Notes under the pieces: generated by a model
What the model was told of the DNA's origin: nothing
Databases searched by the model: none
Seen by the model: only the letters and a program-made list of their open reading frames with translations
Translations under genes and position numbers: made by a program
Part shown: positions 44,839-55,000 of the stretch, piece after piece
Position numbering within the stretch: position 1 is the first letter of the stretch
Layout of the letters: every line of letters begins with the position of its first letter
Source of the DNA: DATMRF01 sp035566435
Lineage (GTDB): Bacteria > Verrucomicrobiota > Verrucomicrobiia > Limisphaerales > UBA8199
Length of the DNA stretch: 64,000 nucleotides
Assembly (NCBI GenBank): GCA_035566435.1
Contig: DATMRF010000037.1
Location: 1-64,000 of the forward strand
Direction: 5' to 3'

Positions 44839-46380
44839 ATGAGCGCCATCCTTCCGACCCTTAAACTCGATTCCGACGCCACCCTCGCCCGCCACTTCCT
44901 CCCCTACCAGGTCCACTGGATCCACGCCGAGGAACCCATTCATGCCCTCGGCAAGCAGGCTTTCGCTTTCGCCGAAAAATCCGTCCGCATCGGCTGGACC
45001 TACGCCGACGCCTTCAAAAATGTTCGCAAACGCCTCCTCCATAAAAAACGAGATTACCTCTTCGCCACCAAAGATTGGCCCAGCGCCCTCGAATACATGA
45101 ACCAGGTTTACGAGTTCGCCGAACTCTTTAACCTCACCGGCACCATCGTCTCCCGTGGCGAAGAACCCCTCCAGGTCCCGCGCTTCGGGCCCGACGGCGC
45201 CAAAACCTCCTTCACCGACGAAATCAAAATCGGCACCATCAAATTCGATACCGGCTCCCGCATCATCGCTTTCTCCTCCAACCCCTATGCCATGGCCGTT
45301 CATGGCGGCGACGTCGGCCTCGACGAATTTGCCAAACATCCCAATGCCAAAGCCCTCTGGCAAACCGCCCAGGGCCGCGTCGCCCTCGGCCACGACGCCG
45401 CCGTTTGGTCCTCCCATGACGGCGAAGACACCCTCTTCAACGAGTTCGCCCAGCAAGCCCGCGCCGGCAAAGGTCCCTGGAACCTCTACTACCACATCAC
45501 CCTCCCCGACGCCCTTGACCGCGGCTTGCTCGACCTCATCAACCGCTCCCGTTCGGCCCCCATCTCGCGCGAGCAGTTCATCGCCGATTGCCAGGCCCGC
45601 GCCGGTTCCGAGGAAATCTTCCAACAATCCTACATGTGCAATCCCCTCGGCGCCACCGCCGCCTCCATCGTCGAATGGTCCGCCATCGAACGGTGCCGCG
45701 CCGATTACCAGATCGAACGCATCCACCTCGAAGACCTCGACGTCCGCCAGCACTTCGGACAATGCGAACCCTCCAATCACGAATCCCGCCAGCGCCAAAT
45801 CTACGCTTTCATCCATAAAAGCTTCCCCAACCTGTTCTCTTCCTCGTCCTCGAAAAAAATCCGCCTCGGCTTCGACGTCGCCGCCTCCGGCCAGGGCAAC
45901 CTCGCCGCCTTCTACCTCGACGAAGACAAATCGCCCGAGCTCTGGCTCCGTGCCCTGCTCACCTGTCGCACCGACGACTGGCATTTCCTCGGCTGCGTCC
46001 TCTTCTGTTTCCTGGAAGAACTCCCCTCCATTCGGGGCGCCGGCGACGAGTCCGGCCTCGGCCAGCAAATTTGCTGGGAAGCCGCCAACCAATTCGGCAC
46101 CAGGTTCCTCAAAGTGAATTTCGCCTCCAAAAAGCAAGAACTCGGCTTTGCCCTCATGAACCAGCTCGCCAGCGGCGAAAAGCGCATCCCCAGGTCCGAA
46201 GCCGACATCGCCGCCGATTTCTTCGCTCTGCGCAAATTCCACACCGGCACCCGTTGGACCTTCTCCGAAGGCCGCAACTCCCTCAACCCCGCCAGCCACT
46301 GCGACATCGCCTGGGCCGCCGCCCTCGCCTCCTACGCCCACGCAAACGAGCAGGAAGAACCCTGGATCATGGTCGGCTAA
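44839..46380 (+). CDS. Mu gp28-like phage terminase large subunit
   Basis: This 513-residue protein resembles the terminase (Mu gp28/Terminase_6 group) that packages phage DNA. The N-terminal ATPase has AFAEKSVRIGWTYADAF, matching the family's KSRRIGWT stretch in the Walker A region, and Walker B in HGGDVGLDEFAKH. The C-terminal nuclease begins IRLGFDVAASGQGNLAAFY, with acidic GFD metal residue. Both parts seem intact. No head, portal or tail genes follow except a gp27-like gene, so this is a remnant or a domesticated pair. The long open frame on the opposite strand is a codon-bias artefact. Confidence 0.85.
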   Translation: MSAILPTLKLDSDATLARHFLPYQVHWIHAEEPIHALGKQAFAFAEKSVRIGWTYADAFKNVRKRLLHKKRDYLFATKDWPSALEYMNQVYEFAELFNLTGTIVSRGEEPLQVPRFGPDGAKTSFTDEIKIGTIKFDTGSRIIAFSSNPYAMAVHGGDVGLDEFAKHPNAKALWQTAQGRVALGHDAAVWSSHDGEDTLFNEFAQQARAGKGPWNLYYHITLPDALDRGLLDLINRSRSAPISREQFIADCQARAGSEEIFQQSYMCNPLGATAASIVEWSAIERCRADYQIERIHLEDLDVRQHFGQCEPSNHESRQRQIYAFIHKSFPNLFSSSSSKKIRLGFDVAASGQGNLAAFYLDEDKSPELWLRALLTCRTDDWHFLGCVLFCFLEELPSIRGAGDESGLGQQICWEAANQFGTRFLKVNFASKKQELGFALMNQLASGEKRIPRSEADIAADFFALRKFHTGTRWTFSEGRNSLNPASHCDIAWAAALASYAHANEQEEPWIMVG

Positions 46381-46470
46381 CGACACTGAACGGCACCAAA
46401 ACAACTGAGCAAAATTTTCCGAGAACCATCAACTATTAACCACCCCCACACTCCACCACTCCATTCCCCT

Positions 46471-47142
46471 ATGTTAGGCAAACTCTCCCGTCTCCCTCGC
46501 CAAATCCGCGATCAACTCAACCAGCGCCTCGACGACGCCCAGGAACCAAACGCCATCCTCCAGTGGCTCAACTCCCTCCCCGAAGTCCAGGCCGTCGTCA
46601 ACGCTCACTTCGACGGCAAACCCATCGACGGCGGCAACCTCTCCGAGTACCGCAAACGCGCCTTCCGTAAATCGCAAATCCACCGCGCCGCCCTCGAATT
46701 CGCCTCCGGCTTCGCCGCCCAGGATTCTCCCGACCAGCCCCCCGCCGTTCTCCCGCGCATCGAACACTTCGTCCAATGGCTCTCCCTTCGCCTCGCCGCC
46801 GTCGCCGAATCCTCCGACGTCGCCGAAAACACCCAGGCCGAACTCCGCGACATCCGCAGCTTCCTCGACGACATCGTCGCCCTTCGCTGCGGCGAACTCA
46901 TCTCCCGCCGCATCAGCCTCGAAGAACAACGTCTCGCTCTCCTCCGCGCCAAACATCAGCAGGAACTCGAATCCCAATTCTGGGACTGGACCAAACGACC
47001 CGACATCCAGGCCAGGCTCTATCCCCACCGCGATCCCGACCAGCTCCGCCGCGACGTCGTCCGCATGCTCGACCGCCAGCTCCTCGGCATCGTCCACCCC
47101 AAAGGCGGCGACCCCGACCCCGACCCCGCTTGCTCCATCTGA
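46471..47142 (+). CDS. Mu gp27-like protein (DUF3486)
   Basis: This 223-residue protein starts LGKLSRLPRQIRDQLNQRLDDAQEPNAILQWLNSLPEVQAVV, the diagnostic beginning of DUF3486 proteins (Mu gp27), which probably are terminase small-subunit-like DNA-binding partners. It is helical and charged, with a Pro/Asp-rich C-terminus (GGDPDPDPACS). It is 90 bases after the terminase. In Mu-like phages gp27 precedes gp28; here the order is reversed. Confidence 0.82.
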   Translation: MLGKLSRLPRQIRDQLNQRLDDAQEPNAILQWLNSLPEVQAVVNAHFDGKPIDGGNLSEYRKRAFRKSQIHRAALEFASGFAAQDSPDQPPAVLPRIEHFVQWLSLRLAAVAESSDVAENTQAELRDIRSFLDDIVALRCGELISRRISLEEQRLALLRAKHQQELESQFWDWTKRPDIQARLYPHRDPDQLRRDVVRMLDRQLLGIVHPKGGDPDPDPACSI

Positions 47143-47176
47143 TGCACCTCCATTATCTCAGACCGTGTTCGGAAAT

Positions 47177-47414
47177 CTCCGTTCTCCGTAGGAGACGACG
47201 TAAGGAGTCTCTGATCTCCGTTCTCTGTAGGAGACGACGTGAGGAGAATCGGAGGCGCGAAACCGCCGGCACGATGCCCAGGAACGATTTGGTAGGGACG
47301 CGTTCCACCCGCGTCCCCATCTTTACGCAAGGGATCGGGGACGCGGTGGAACGCGTCCCTACCGTTCGTTGGCAGTCTCTGCTCTCCGTTCTCTGTAGGA
47401 GACGACGTGAGGAG
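47177..47414. repeat. Three 31-bp repeats plus a long inverted repeat
   Basis: Three near-identical 31-base copies (beginning CTCCGTTCTC and containing GTAGGAGACGACGT) lie at 47177-47207, 47216-47246 and 47384-47414. Between the second and third is an inverted repeat, 47292-47318 against 47337-47362, beginning GTAGGGACGCGTTCCACC, with one bulge. No gene in this stretch. Confidence 0.8.
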
Positions 47415-47559
47415 TCTCTGATCTGCTATCAGATCGTAGATTTTACGTTCGATTTGAGACTTTCCCGCTTCGCGGGATCGTCTCCTCCATTTTCAAAATA
47501 CGCTCTCAACGTTGCTTTGCAGCACGCGACAACAGTTCCGTGTTCATCTGCCCGAAGGC

Positions 47560-47604
47560 GTAGCGCAGATTTCCAATCTGCCGTATCGCAGAATTCTATT
47601 CTGC
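47560..47604. repeat. Half copy of the RAYT-type palindrome
   Basis: GTAGCGCAGATTTCCAATCT starts at 47560. It is followed by GCCGTATCGCAGAATTCTAT and a closing TCTGC. It is one arm of the element flanking the RAYT gene (same GTAGCGCAG start and GCCGTATCGCAG linker) with no opposing arm. Confidence 0.75.
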
Positions 47605-47776
47605 AAGCCTACCGAAACCCGAAGGCGCCCCGAGGGGCGCTTGGAGCTCCTAACCGCACGAAACGTACCAGCCCCCACGCGTGGGCCGGGATAACCAACT
47701 CACCCGTAACTCCTATCCATCAATCCACCAATCCAACACCCCATCACCACACCACTCCACCACTCCATCTTTCCAC

Positions 47777-47821
47777 GAGTTCATCCGAGTTCATCCGAGT
47801 TCATCCGAGTTCATCCGAGTT
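47777..47821. repeat. Tandem 10-bp repeat
   Basis: GAGTTCATCC occurs four times head to tail and then a partial copy (GAGTT). CCACTCCA-type octamers lie just before it (47714-47775). It is part of the gene-free spacer 47143-48419. Confidence 0.85.
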
Positions 47822-48419
47822 AAAAAACAAAAAAACCGCTAATATAAGCAGTTCACTCATCTTTAACCCGCTCCTGACTCCCGCGCTTTTCGCCACGTCT
47901 CGAGTGAGCCGTAGCGCCGTTCCTTGACATTTTAATCCAACAAGGCCTGCCCAGCTCGCACCCCCGAGGAAGGGCCGGAGCACCCGCTCCGGCCCCCCTT
48001 GGCTGGCAGATAGGGCTTAGAACGAGGCATTGCGTCGGCGTTTTCCCTCAACGCCGACGCGGTAAGGCCGCGTTTTCGCGGCGGATGCGCCATTGCCTGC
48101 TTTTTCGGCGCCCGGTTCGCATTTTCGATCTCGATTTGGATTCGCCTTTTGCTCCTTGCCGCTCGCGGCCTGGCGGTTTTTGAGGCGCTGCGTGGCCGGT
48201 GTCTCCTGCAAGCTTGCGGCATCAAAACCAAAATGGGTTCGGCTGCGCCGATCTGCATATAGCACGCGAATCTGCGCAACTCGCGCTATTCCCAGACGGC
48301 TTATGAGGCGCGCTCTCAGCGCTTTCATTCACTCCGATCCGATGGAGCCACGCCGTTGGCCCGGGCTGGCATGGACCAGACCTTCGGTCTGCGAATTGGC
48401 TGAATCGTCCAGCGCGCTC
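47822..48419. other. Hairpin-rich spacer
   Basis: Strong hairpins: GGCCGGAGCACCCGCTCCGGCC at about 47974-47995, and a 10-base stem CGTCGGCGTT/AACGCCGACG at about 48031-48057. GCCGCGTTTTCGCGGC follows near 48067-48082. Short frames here on both strands look like by-products of GC-rich repeats. One, on the minus strand at 48017-48328, is basic and low in complexity; I do not call it a gene. The hairpins could end transcription from the flanking convergent genes. Confidence 0.5.
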
Positions 48420-49340
48420 TTAGGGATGTACCAGCCGGAAGAAGGCATGATTGGTTGAGGTTCCCAAAACCACCTGTTCCTGGTTGTTTACAACCGCGGG
48501 AGTGTTGGTCACGTTGGCCCAATTGGTCGCGCCCAAATCCGAGCTTTGCTGCAGCCTGAAGCCGATCGCAAGCGTGGGCCATGTCAGGGAGATCTGGCTG
48601 GCGGTTTTCCAGGTGATGTCCAGGTTGGGCTCCTCGACGAACGCGAGAAGCTCACCTATGCTTCCATTGAGTTCGTCCAGGTCCACCGCGGCGCTGATCC
48701 CGGCGACGGTGCCGGTGTCTGAATATTGCCAAATCGCCCAATTAGTCCAACCGACTGGCATGCCGGGACAGGTTACTCCCCAGTTGGCAACCCAAAGTGG
48801 CAACCCCGAAAAACCTGTGCTGCCGACCGAGCCGGTCCAGAACGCCGGGGACGCATAGATTACGGGAGCCCGGCCCGTAGCCGCCTGAATGCGATTGGCA
48901 CAGGTCATTAAATTGGCTGCGATCACGCCGGCCGCCTGGCCATCGGTGACCTCCACGTCCAGCATGGGAGGGAAGTCCCCCGGCTGGATTGTGCCCATCA
49001 CATTGAGGAAGTGGTTCGCCTCCGTAGTGGGGTCGACATTCGAATGGAAAAACAGATAGGCGCCCCGAAAAACCCCGGCCGCTTTCATGCCGGCCCAGTT
49101 GGCGGAAAATTCAGGGTCAGTAAAGCTGGTGCCTTCGGTCGCTTTGGCGTACGCGAAAACGATGCCTGCCGCTTTCACATTCGACCAGTTGATGGTTCCC
49201 TGGAACTGGGACACGTCGATGCCCGGCAAGGTGGTGCCGTACGGGCATACGCCGGCGCAACAGGGAGAGCTCAAAGAACCCAGGGTAACCGTCAGAACCA
49301 CGGCGATTCCCAGGCGATTGATGCGCGAATGGGCCGGCAT
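48420..49340 (-). CDS. Secreted GH25 lysozyme-like protein with C-terminal FxRL module
   Basis: This 306-residue exported protein has a signal peptide in MPAHSRINRLGIAVVLTVTLGSLSSPCCAG from ATG 49340; a start at 49406 is possible. The GH25 muramidase domain spans about 35-225: D42 in GIDVSQFQG, D128 and E130 in MLDVEVTDG, and AIWQYSDTG with the final Asp in AVDLDELNG. These catalytic acids are intact, so it can probably cut peptidoglycan. The last 70 residues (ISLTWPTLAIGFRLQQSSDLGATNWANVTNTP ... HAFFRLVHP) form a module shared with the next protein at 49605, likely a sorting or binding tail. Confidence 0.88.
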   Translation of the reverse strand: MPAHSRINRLGIAVVLTVTLGSLSSPCCAGVCPYGTTLPGIDVSQFQGTINWSNVKAAGIVFAYAKATEGTSFTDPEFSANWAGMKAAGVFRGAYLFFHSNVDPTTEANHFLNVMGTIQPGDFPPMLDVEVTDGQAAGVIAANLMTCANRIQAATGRAPVIYASPAFWTGSVGSTGFSGLPLWVANWGVTCPGMPVGWTNWAIWQYSDTGTVAGISAAVDLDELNGSIGELLAFVEEPNLDITWKTASQISLTWPTLAIGFRLQQSSDLGATNWANVTNTPAVVNNQEQVVLGTSTNHAFFRLVHP

Positions 49341-49604
49341 ACAGGCCAAAACTCGAGTAGAAAGGCTTGCGGATAGATAAACCCAAGATGTCCTAATGTC
49401 CATCATAACTTGGCCGGCGCGCGTAACCGGTCAGGGCGCTCGACTTTGGGGTCAAGCCTGAACGTGGGTTGAGCGCACCATGTAAGCGCCCCTTTTCAGG
49501 GTCGTCCGGGAGAACCGGATTTTAGCTCCTATCATAATCGCACTTCTGTGGTATCGTTGTTTTTATCGCCAAGCGCCGGGAATTCTCGGCAGAAATAAGC
49601 GACG

Positions 49605-50396
49605 ATGGAAAAAAACATTGCCATCAAAATGATTTCGACTGCCGGACTGGTGCTCGGCTTGTCGGCGGGCAGCGTAATCGGGCAGCAGAACTTGATCGTC
49701 AACGGAAGTTTCGAATCTGGTCCAGCCGGTGTTCAGAAATTTCCAGGCTGGGATTTGATCGGTCCGGCCGGTAACAACAGCGATTACGGCGTCGCCCAAT
49801 CGGGCGCCAATCCCGACGTGGCGGAACAGGGGAATCTTTACGCCTACTTCCACGGAAATCCAACCGACGGCTCGCAAGACTGTCTTGGCCAGACTCTCCA
49901 CTTAACCGTCGGCGCGCAATACATCATCAGCTACTATCTGGCGACGGATGGCACTACCCTCGGCTCGGGCGCCGCAATGTATGTGGTCATCGGCAACTCT
50001 TTTGGCATCGATTACTCCTATGACCTGCCCTTGACCTCCTATTTGCCCAATTCTTCAACCGCCATGCCGTATCAGAAGTTCGCCACAACCATCACTGCCA
50101 CGAACTCCAGCGAGATTCTTTCGTTTCACGGATTTGACGCCACCAGCGCCATCCTTTTGGACAACGTCTCCATGACGCTGGTCGGGCCGCAATTGAACCT
50201 CAGCCTTTCCCCGACCAACACGCTCGTCTTCACCTGGAGCTTCCCGACCGCCGGATATCGTCTTCAGGCCAATGCGTCTCTCGGTACGACGAATTGGGTG
50301 GCGTTGACGAATACACCGGTGACCGCCGGTTCCAGCAACCGGCTCATTCTGCCCGTCCCTGCCAGCAACGTGTTTTACCGGCTCACGCAGCCGTAG
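49605..50396 (+). CDS. Secreted protein with DUF642-like domain and C-terminal FYRL module
   Basis: This 263-residue exported protein has signal peptide KMISTAGLVLGLSAGSVIGQ. The mature chain opens NLIVNGSFESGPAGVQKFPGWDLIGP, the pattern of DUF642/carbohydrate-binding beta-sandwich domains (NGSFE ... GW). The C-terminal 70 residues (LVFTWSFPTAGYRLQANASLGTTNWVALTNTP ... SNVFYRLTQP) match the tail of the GH25 protein, with the same spacing. It is probably a surface or secreted carbohydrate-binding protein. Confidence 0.75.
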   Translation: MEKNIAIKMISTAGLVLGLSAGSVIGQQNLIVNGSFESGPAGVQKFPGWDLIGPAGNNSDYGVAQSGANPDVAEQGNLYAYFHGNPTDGSQDCLGQTLHLTVGAQYIISYYLATDGTTLGSGAAMYVVIGNSFGIDYSYDLPLTSYLPNSSTAMPYQKFATTITATNSSEILSFHGFDATSAILLDNVSMTLVGPQLNLSLSPTNTLVFTWSFPTAGYRLQANASLGTTNWVALTNTPVTAGSSNRLILPVPASNVFYRLTQP

Positions 50397-50544
50397 CTTT
50401 CCGGCAGCCGCCAAAGGGCCCAAGCCTTAACATCGTTCGTTCGAGGCGTCACCGAGGCACTCACGCACTCGGTACGGTAATCGGATTGAGCCAGGAACCA
50501 AGTGCTTGATTGCTCTTACACCAGCCCTGGATAACCTTCAGGGC

Positions 50545-51969
50545 ATGCGTCTCCGGTCTCTACGGCGAGGCGTTTTCGTCGCCCTGTTTCTGCTGCCACG
50601 ATGCGGCGTGGCAGCAGAGGCACCTCGAGATCTTTCCTCGGTTGAGCGCGCTGCCTCGCGAAACGTTTTCGGCTACGACCCCACGCCTGATTTCTTAAAG
50701 TTCGACCCGGACTATCGCCGGAAGCACGCAAAGCACGTAGATGAACTGGAAGAGCTCCAACTTGAATTGGCCCGCCAGACCGCCAAAGGTCGTCCAACTC
50801 CGTGTTCACGTCAGATCTTTCTCGAAGCTCGCTGGCTGGTCTTTTATTCAGCCTACTGGGACCGAATCGAGCGGCGGCTCCGCGATTTGCGGGAGATGCT
50901 GAGCCGTCCCGCCGACCCGCCGGACGCTCGTGAACAGAACGAGGCCGACGGCAGCTACGACCATGGCAGCGAGGCTTGGTTCCTCAAACTGGACGCGACC
51001 ATTGAGGAGGTCGAGTACCGGGGTGAGCGCGGTGAACAGCCAAAGTACCCGCTCAAACTCCTGGACCGGATCAACACCCCCGAGAAGCTGCGAGCCTACC
51101 TGGACCCGCTGCTCGTTTCCGATGTGGCGAAAACCGGGTTGGACAATCGCTACGAGCTTAACATCGCCATCACCGCAATCGAGCGCTTCATTGTCGGACA
51201 CGTCGGCCAGGTTTACCCGTTCCAGCCCGGGCTCAAACAGGCCTTGTTTGATTACGAGGACAAAGTCTGGCAGGACCCGCAGACCGGCTTTTTCGGAGGG
51301 TGGTACCGGTTGGCCGATGGGAAGATCCGCAAGACTGCCGATCTGAGCGTCACCTTTCACATCGTCTCGTACCGCCGGGACAGTATTCAGCGGGTGCACC
51401 AGATGATGCGCACCGTCATCGCCATGAAGGACCAGGAGTATCCCTTCGGCTGGCGCGAAGAAGGCCGGATGTCCAACCACCACAATTATGACGTGGTCAG
51501 ACTTTTTCGTGTGGGCTGGTCCCAAATGGACAAGGAACAGCGCGCGCTCGCGCGGTCGGAGATGCGCCGGATGATGGATTTCTGCCTCAAAGAAACCATG
51601 AACTCCGACGGCTCCTTCAAGCTGATGGATGAAGATACGGTCGGGTCGTCCTTTCTGTTTCCTGTCTCGCTGTTGAACGAGTTGGGCTATTTCCGTCCGT
51701 CGTTGCGATTTTGGACCTGGGATTCCTTTCCGAACGCGATGAAAATGGCGGACACGACTGAAAGACGAATAAAGGCGATGGGCCTGACGGACACCGAATC
51801 AGCGAAAGTCCTGCGGCGCTTCGAAGAAGCTCGGCGCGAACGTCGCGCCTGGCTGCTTGGCGGAGCGCTGCTGATTCTGCTGTTGGTGTGGGCCGGGTGG
51901 AGACTCCTGAAATGGAAAGGCGCGGTGTGGGCCACAGCATTTCGCGGGAAGGGACCCGCCTTGCCGTGA
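50545..51969 (+). CDS. Exported protein with C-terminal membrane anchor, unknown function
   Basis: This 474-residue protein has a signal peptide (RGVFVALFLLPRCGVAAEA) from ATG 50545. The body is helical and aromatic, with WYRLADGKIRKTADLSVTFHIVSYRRD and EEGRMSNHHNYDVVRLFRVGW, resembling alpha/alpha barrels but not assignable. A transmembrane helix near the end (AWLLGGALLILLLVWAGWRLL) is followed by a basic tail, so most of the protein is periplasmic and anchored by its C-terminus. Function unknown. Confidence 0.65.
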   Translation: MRLRSLRRGVFVALFLLPRCGVAAEAPRDLSSVERAASRNVFGYDPTPDFLKFDPDYRRKHAKHVDELEELQLELARQTAKGRPTPCSRQIFLEARWLVFYSAYWDRIERRLRDLREMLSRPADPPDAREQNEADGSYDHGSEAWFLKLDATIEEVEYRGERGEQPKYPLKLLDRINTPEKLRAYLDPLLVSDVAKTGLDNRYELNIAITAIERFIVGHVGQVYPFQPGLKQALFDYEDKVWQDPQTGFFGGWYRLADGKIRKTADLSVTFHIVSYRRDSIQRVHQMMRTVIAMKDQEYPFGWREEGRMSNHHNYDVVRLFRVGWSQMDKEQRALARSEMRRMMDFCLKETMNSDGSFKLMDEDTVGSSFLFPVSLLNELGYFRPSLRFWTWDSFPNAMKMADTTERRIKAMGLTDTESAKVLRRFEEARRERRAWLLGGALLILLLVWAGWRLLKWKGAVWATAFRGKGPALP

Positions 51970-52051
51970 CGTTCCTTGCATTAGCGCGCTTCGCCCGTTT
52001 CGATAAACCGATGCCCGTTTGCCCGAACCCCGTTAGGGGCCAGTTTGCTTT

Positions 52052-55000
52052 TCACTGAATCCGGGTGACGGTCAGCGTGCTGTTGGCGGTGCCGAATAAC
52101 CGGACGCCTGAGCTCGAACCGGTGAACTGCATGGTCAGCACATCACCGGCATTGGCACTGGCAATCAGGCTTTTGGAAACGGCAATGAATTGATTCAGAG
52201 CCGCAAACGTCACGGCGGCCCGGCTGCCGGGGATTTCGAGGCCGTTCAAGGTGACCCGGAATTGGGCGTTTGTGCCTGAGACGGTGGTTACATCGGCGTT
52301 GTACTGGACCAGATAAAGACCCGTCTGGGCGTTGGTGTACTGGGAGGTGCCGCTGGTGTGCGTCCAGCCGTTGACCTGAGCGTCCGTCGCAAAGACGACA
52401 TCCTGGAAAACATTGCCTGTGGCGACGCTTTGCAGTCCACTGTTGTAAGCAAAAACGTAGTTACCCAACGCGCCCGCGCCGACGTTGAACAGCCCGGACC
52501 CGTCGCCTTGGAAGGAGGCGGCACGCACCGTGCCGGCTACGTTGAGCGCCGCACCGGCAGGGTTGTTTGTGTTGACACCCACACCCCCGGAGGCGCGGAC
52601 CAGAAACTGGTTGGCCCCGGTCGAGCCAAACGGCGCATTCTGTGAATCGGCCCAGACGAACGAGCCGTCGTTGCCAGCATAGGCCTGCTGTCCTGCGGCG
52701 AAGCTGTAATTACCGGCAGCAGAGTTGGAGTAGCCGCCCGGGATGGCGGCGTAAGTAGCGCCGCCCTGGACGGCATTGAGCGCCCCGCCGGCGATGGTGG
52801 CGCCCGTGGCGTTAGTACCGATCGAGTTGGTTTGGCCGCCGCCGATGGTGGCGTAGTAGGAATTCATCCCGATGAGGGAGAACCAGCCACCTCCAATCGT
52901 GCCGCCATAGGTGTTGTCCTGAATAATCTCGCCGTAACCGCCGCCGATGGTGCCCAGGTTGGAATTGGTGCCGATGGAATTGTTCGAGCCCCCACCCACC
53001 GTTGCCCCGGCGCTGCCGCTCTTATTAAATTCGCCGCCCGCGATGGTCGATGAGTATGCGCCAGGTTGAACCGAATTGGCGTAGCCGCCCGCAATCGTCG
53101 AGCTACTGGCATTGGACTGGATCGTATTGTAGAAACCTCCACCGATGCTCGACGCCGTGCTCAAGGACTGAACCGAGTTGGCGCCACCGCCGGCGATGGA
53201 GCCGAAATCACCCGCTATGGTGTTGGCATACGCGTTGCCAAAATAACTGGCCGCGCCTCCCCCGCTGATCGTCGCGCCATAAGTGCCCGGCGCGATAGAA
53301 TTAACTGAAGACCCCTCGATTACGTTCACGATATTCGAATGAGAAGCATCGTTGGTGGTCGCTTGCGGCATGGGCAACGGTTCGCCGTCCACGGTCAGGC
53401 CCGCGCCGGCAGTCACCAACCGCACGCCGCCGGTGGCCCGAATGCTCAACTCGTTCGAGCGAGTCGAACTAAACGGAGCAGGTGCGCTGGCGTCCGACCA
53501 AACGAAGCTACCGGGATGGTTGGCTTGCGCATTGTTGCCGGCGGCAAAGCTGTACGGGCCGCCGGCAACATTGAAGGAGCCACCGGCAACCGCGGCGAAT
53601 GGGGCGTTGCTCAAAATCGTGTTTTGCAGGCCACCGGCGATGGTGGCGTAAGAAGCGGCAACCGAGTTGCCGTTGCCGCCGCCGACGGACGAGCCCGGCG
53701 CGTTGTTACCAATCGAATTGCCGCTTCCTCCGCTAATGGTCGAGGCAAAGGAATTGGTGCCGATGCTGCTGAATGAACCGCCCGCAATAGTCGAATCAAA
53801 GGTGTTGTTTGCAATTCGATTAAAATAGCCGCCGCCGATAAACCCGCTATTGGAGTTCGTCCCGACCGAGTGGAAGCTGCCGCCGCCAATGGTCGCGTAG
53901 GGACTGTCGATGGTATTACCGAGTCCGCCGGCGATCGTGGAGTTGTAGCCGCCGAGATTCGCATTGAACGCCTGGGCCTGAATCAGGTTCTGCGAACCAC
54001 CGGCAATGGCTGAACTGGCTGCAGCGGATTGAATCGTGTTATTGTAGCCGCCCGCCACAATTGATTGAGCGCCGGCGGCGTTGTTGAAGTAGCCTCCGCT
54101 AACCGTGCTGGCAAAGCCGCCGGCGGTGTTGAATTCGCCGCCGGCGATCACGGATTCTTGCTCCAAGTTGCTGATCGTATTGAACGCTCCTCCGCCAATC
54201 GCCGAGTCGTACGCGAAGGGCTGTATCAGGTTGTCGTGGCCGCCCCCGATGATCGAATGGTCGGCGGCGACGGTGTTGCGGCGCCCGCCGCTAATGGTGC
54301 CCCAGATGGCCGAAACGTGGTTCGAGCCTGCGCCCGGCTCGTAACCATTGGTCGTGTAATTCAGAACTCCGCCGCCCGCGATGGTGGCGCCGTAGATGCC
54401 GGGGTCCACGAAATTGTTCGGCGCCCCGCCGATGACGTTCGGAGCTCCAAAGTTATTGGTGTCCGGTTCCAGCCGAAACGCGCGCGATTGGTTGGCCCAA
54501 AGCTCGACCGGCTGATTATTCGTGGTGCCAATGAACTGGCCGGGCGCAACCTGGTTTCCGCCCAGTTGCCAGAAGGCGCCTGCTCCAAGGCCGCTGAGGG
54601 TGAGCGCGTTGACGTTGCTCACGCCTGCGCCGTTGCCGATGAAGGTGCCCCGGAAACTATCGGCGGGGTTGTTCAGGATCACCGCGTTGGTATAAGTACC
54701 GGCGGCCAGTCCGCCGTTGACGGCGTTCTCGGCAAAAATCGCGTAGGGAACCGGCGTGACGGCCTGCAAGGGACTCAAATCCACGTAAGCACCGGCGCCG
54801 TTTGTCCTCACACCCACCTCCAGCCAGTAATTGGTGCCGTTGAATATCCCGGGCCCGAAATCGAGCGTCAACATGAACAGACCGTTGGTGACGGGGATCG
54901 CATTGGTGAGGAGGGTGCTGCCCGCTTGGTTGTTGCCCAAAGGATCGAGGAATACCTTGAAGCGTAAATCGTAGAGGCCGGCGGCCGGCACGCCGTTGTC

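Noticed and set aside
44815..46404. Long open frame (529 codons) on the minus strand over the terminase gene
   Set aside because: Gly/Glu/Val-rich, no motif, exact antisense of a well-supported gene; a codon-bias artefact of GC-rich sequence.
47177..47821. CRISPR array
   Set aside because: Only three spaced 31-base repeats with unequal gaps, one holding an inverted repeat, and no cas genes.
46776..47927. 383-codon frame running from the gp27-like gene into the repeat spacer
   Set aside because: Arg/Pro/Ser-rich, out of frame with the supported gene and read through repeats.
48017..48328. Basic 103-codon minus-strand frame in the hairpin spacer
   Set aside because: Composition follows the local hairpins, no ribosome binding site and no motif; could not be supported as a gene.
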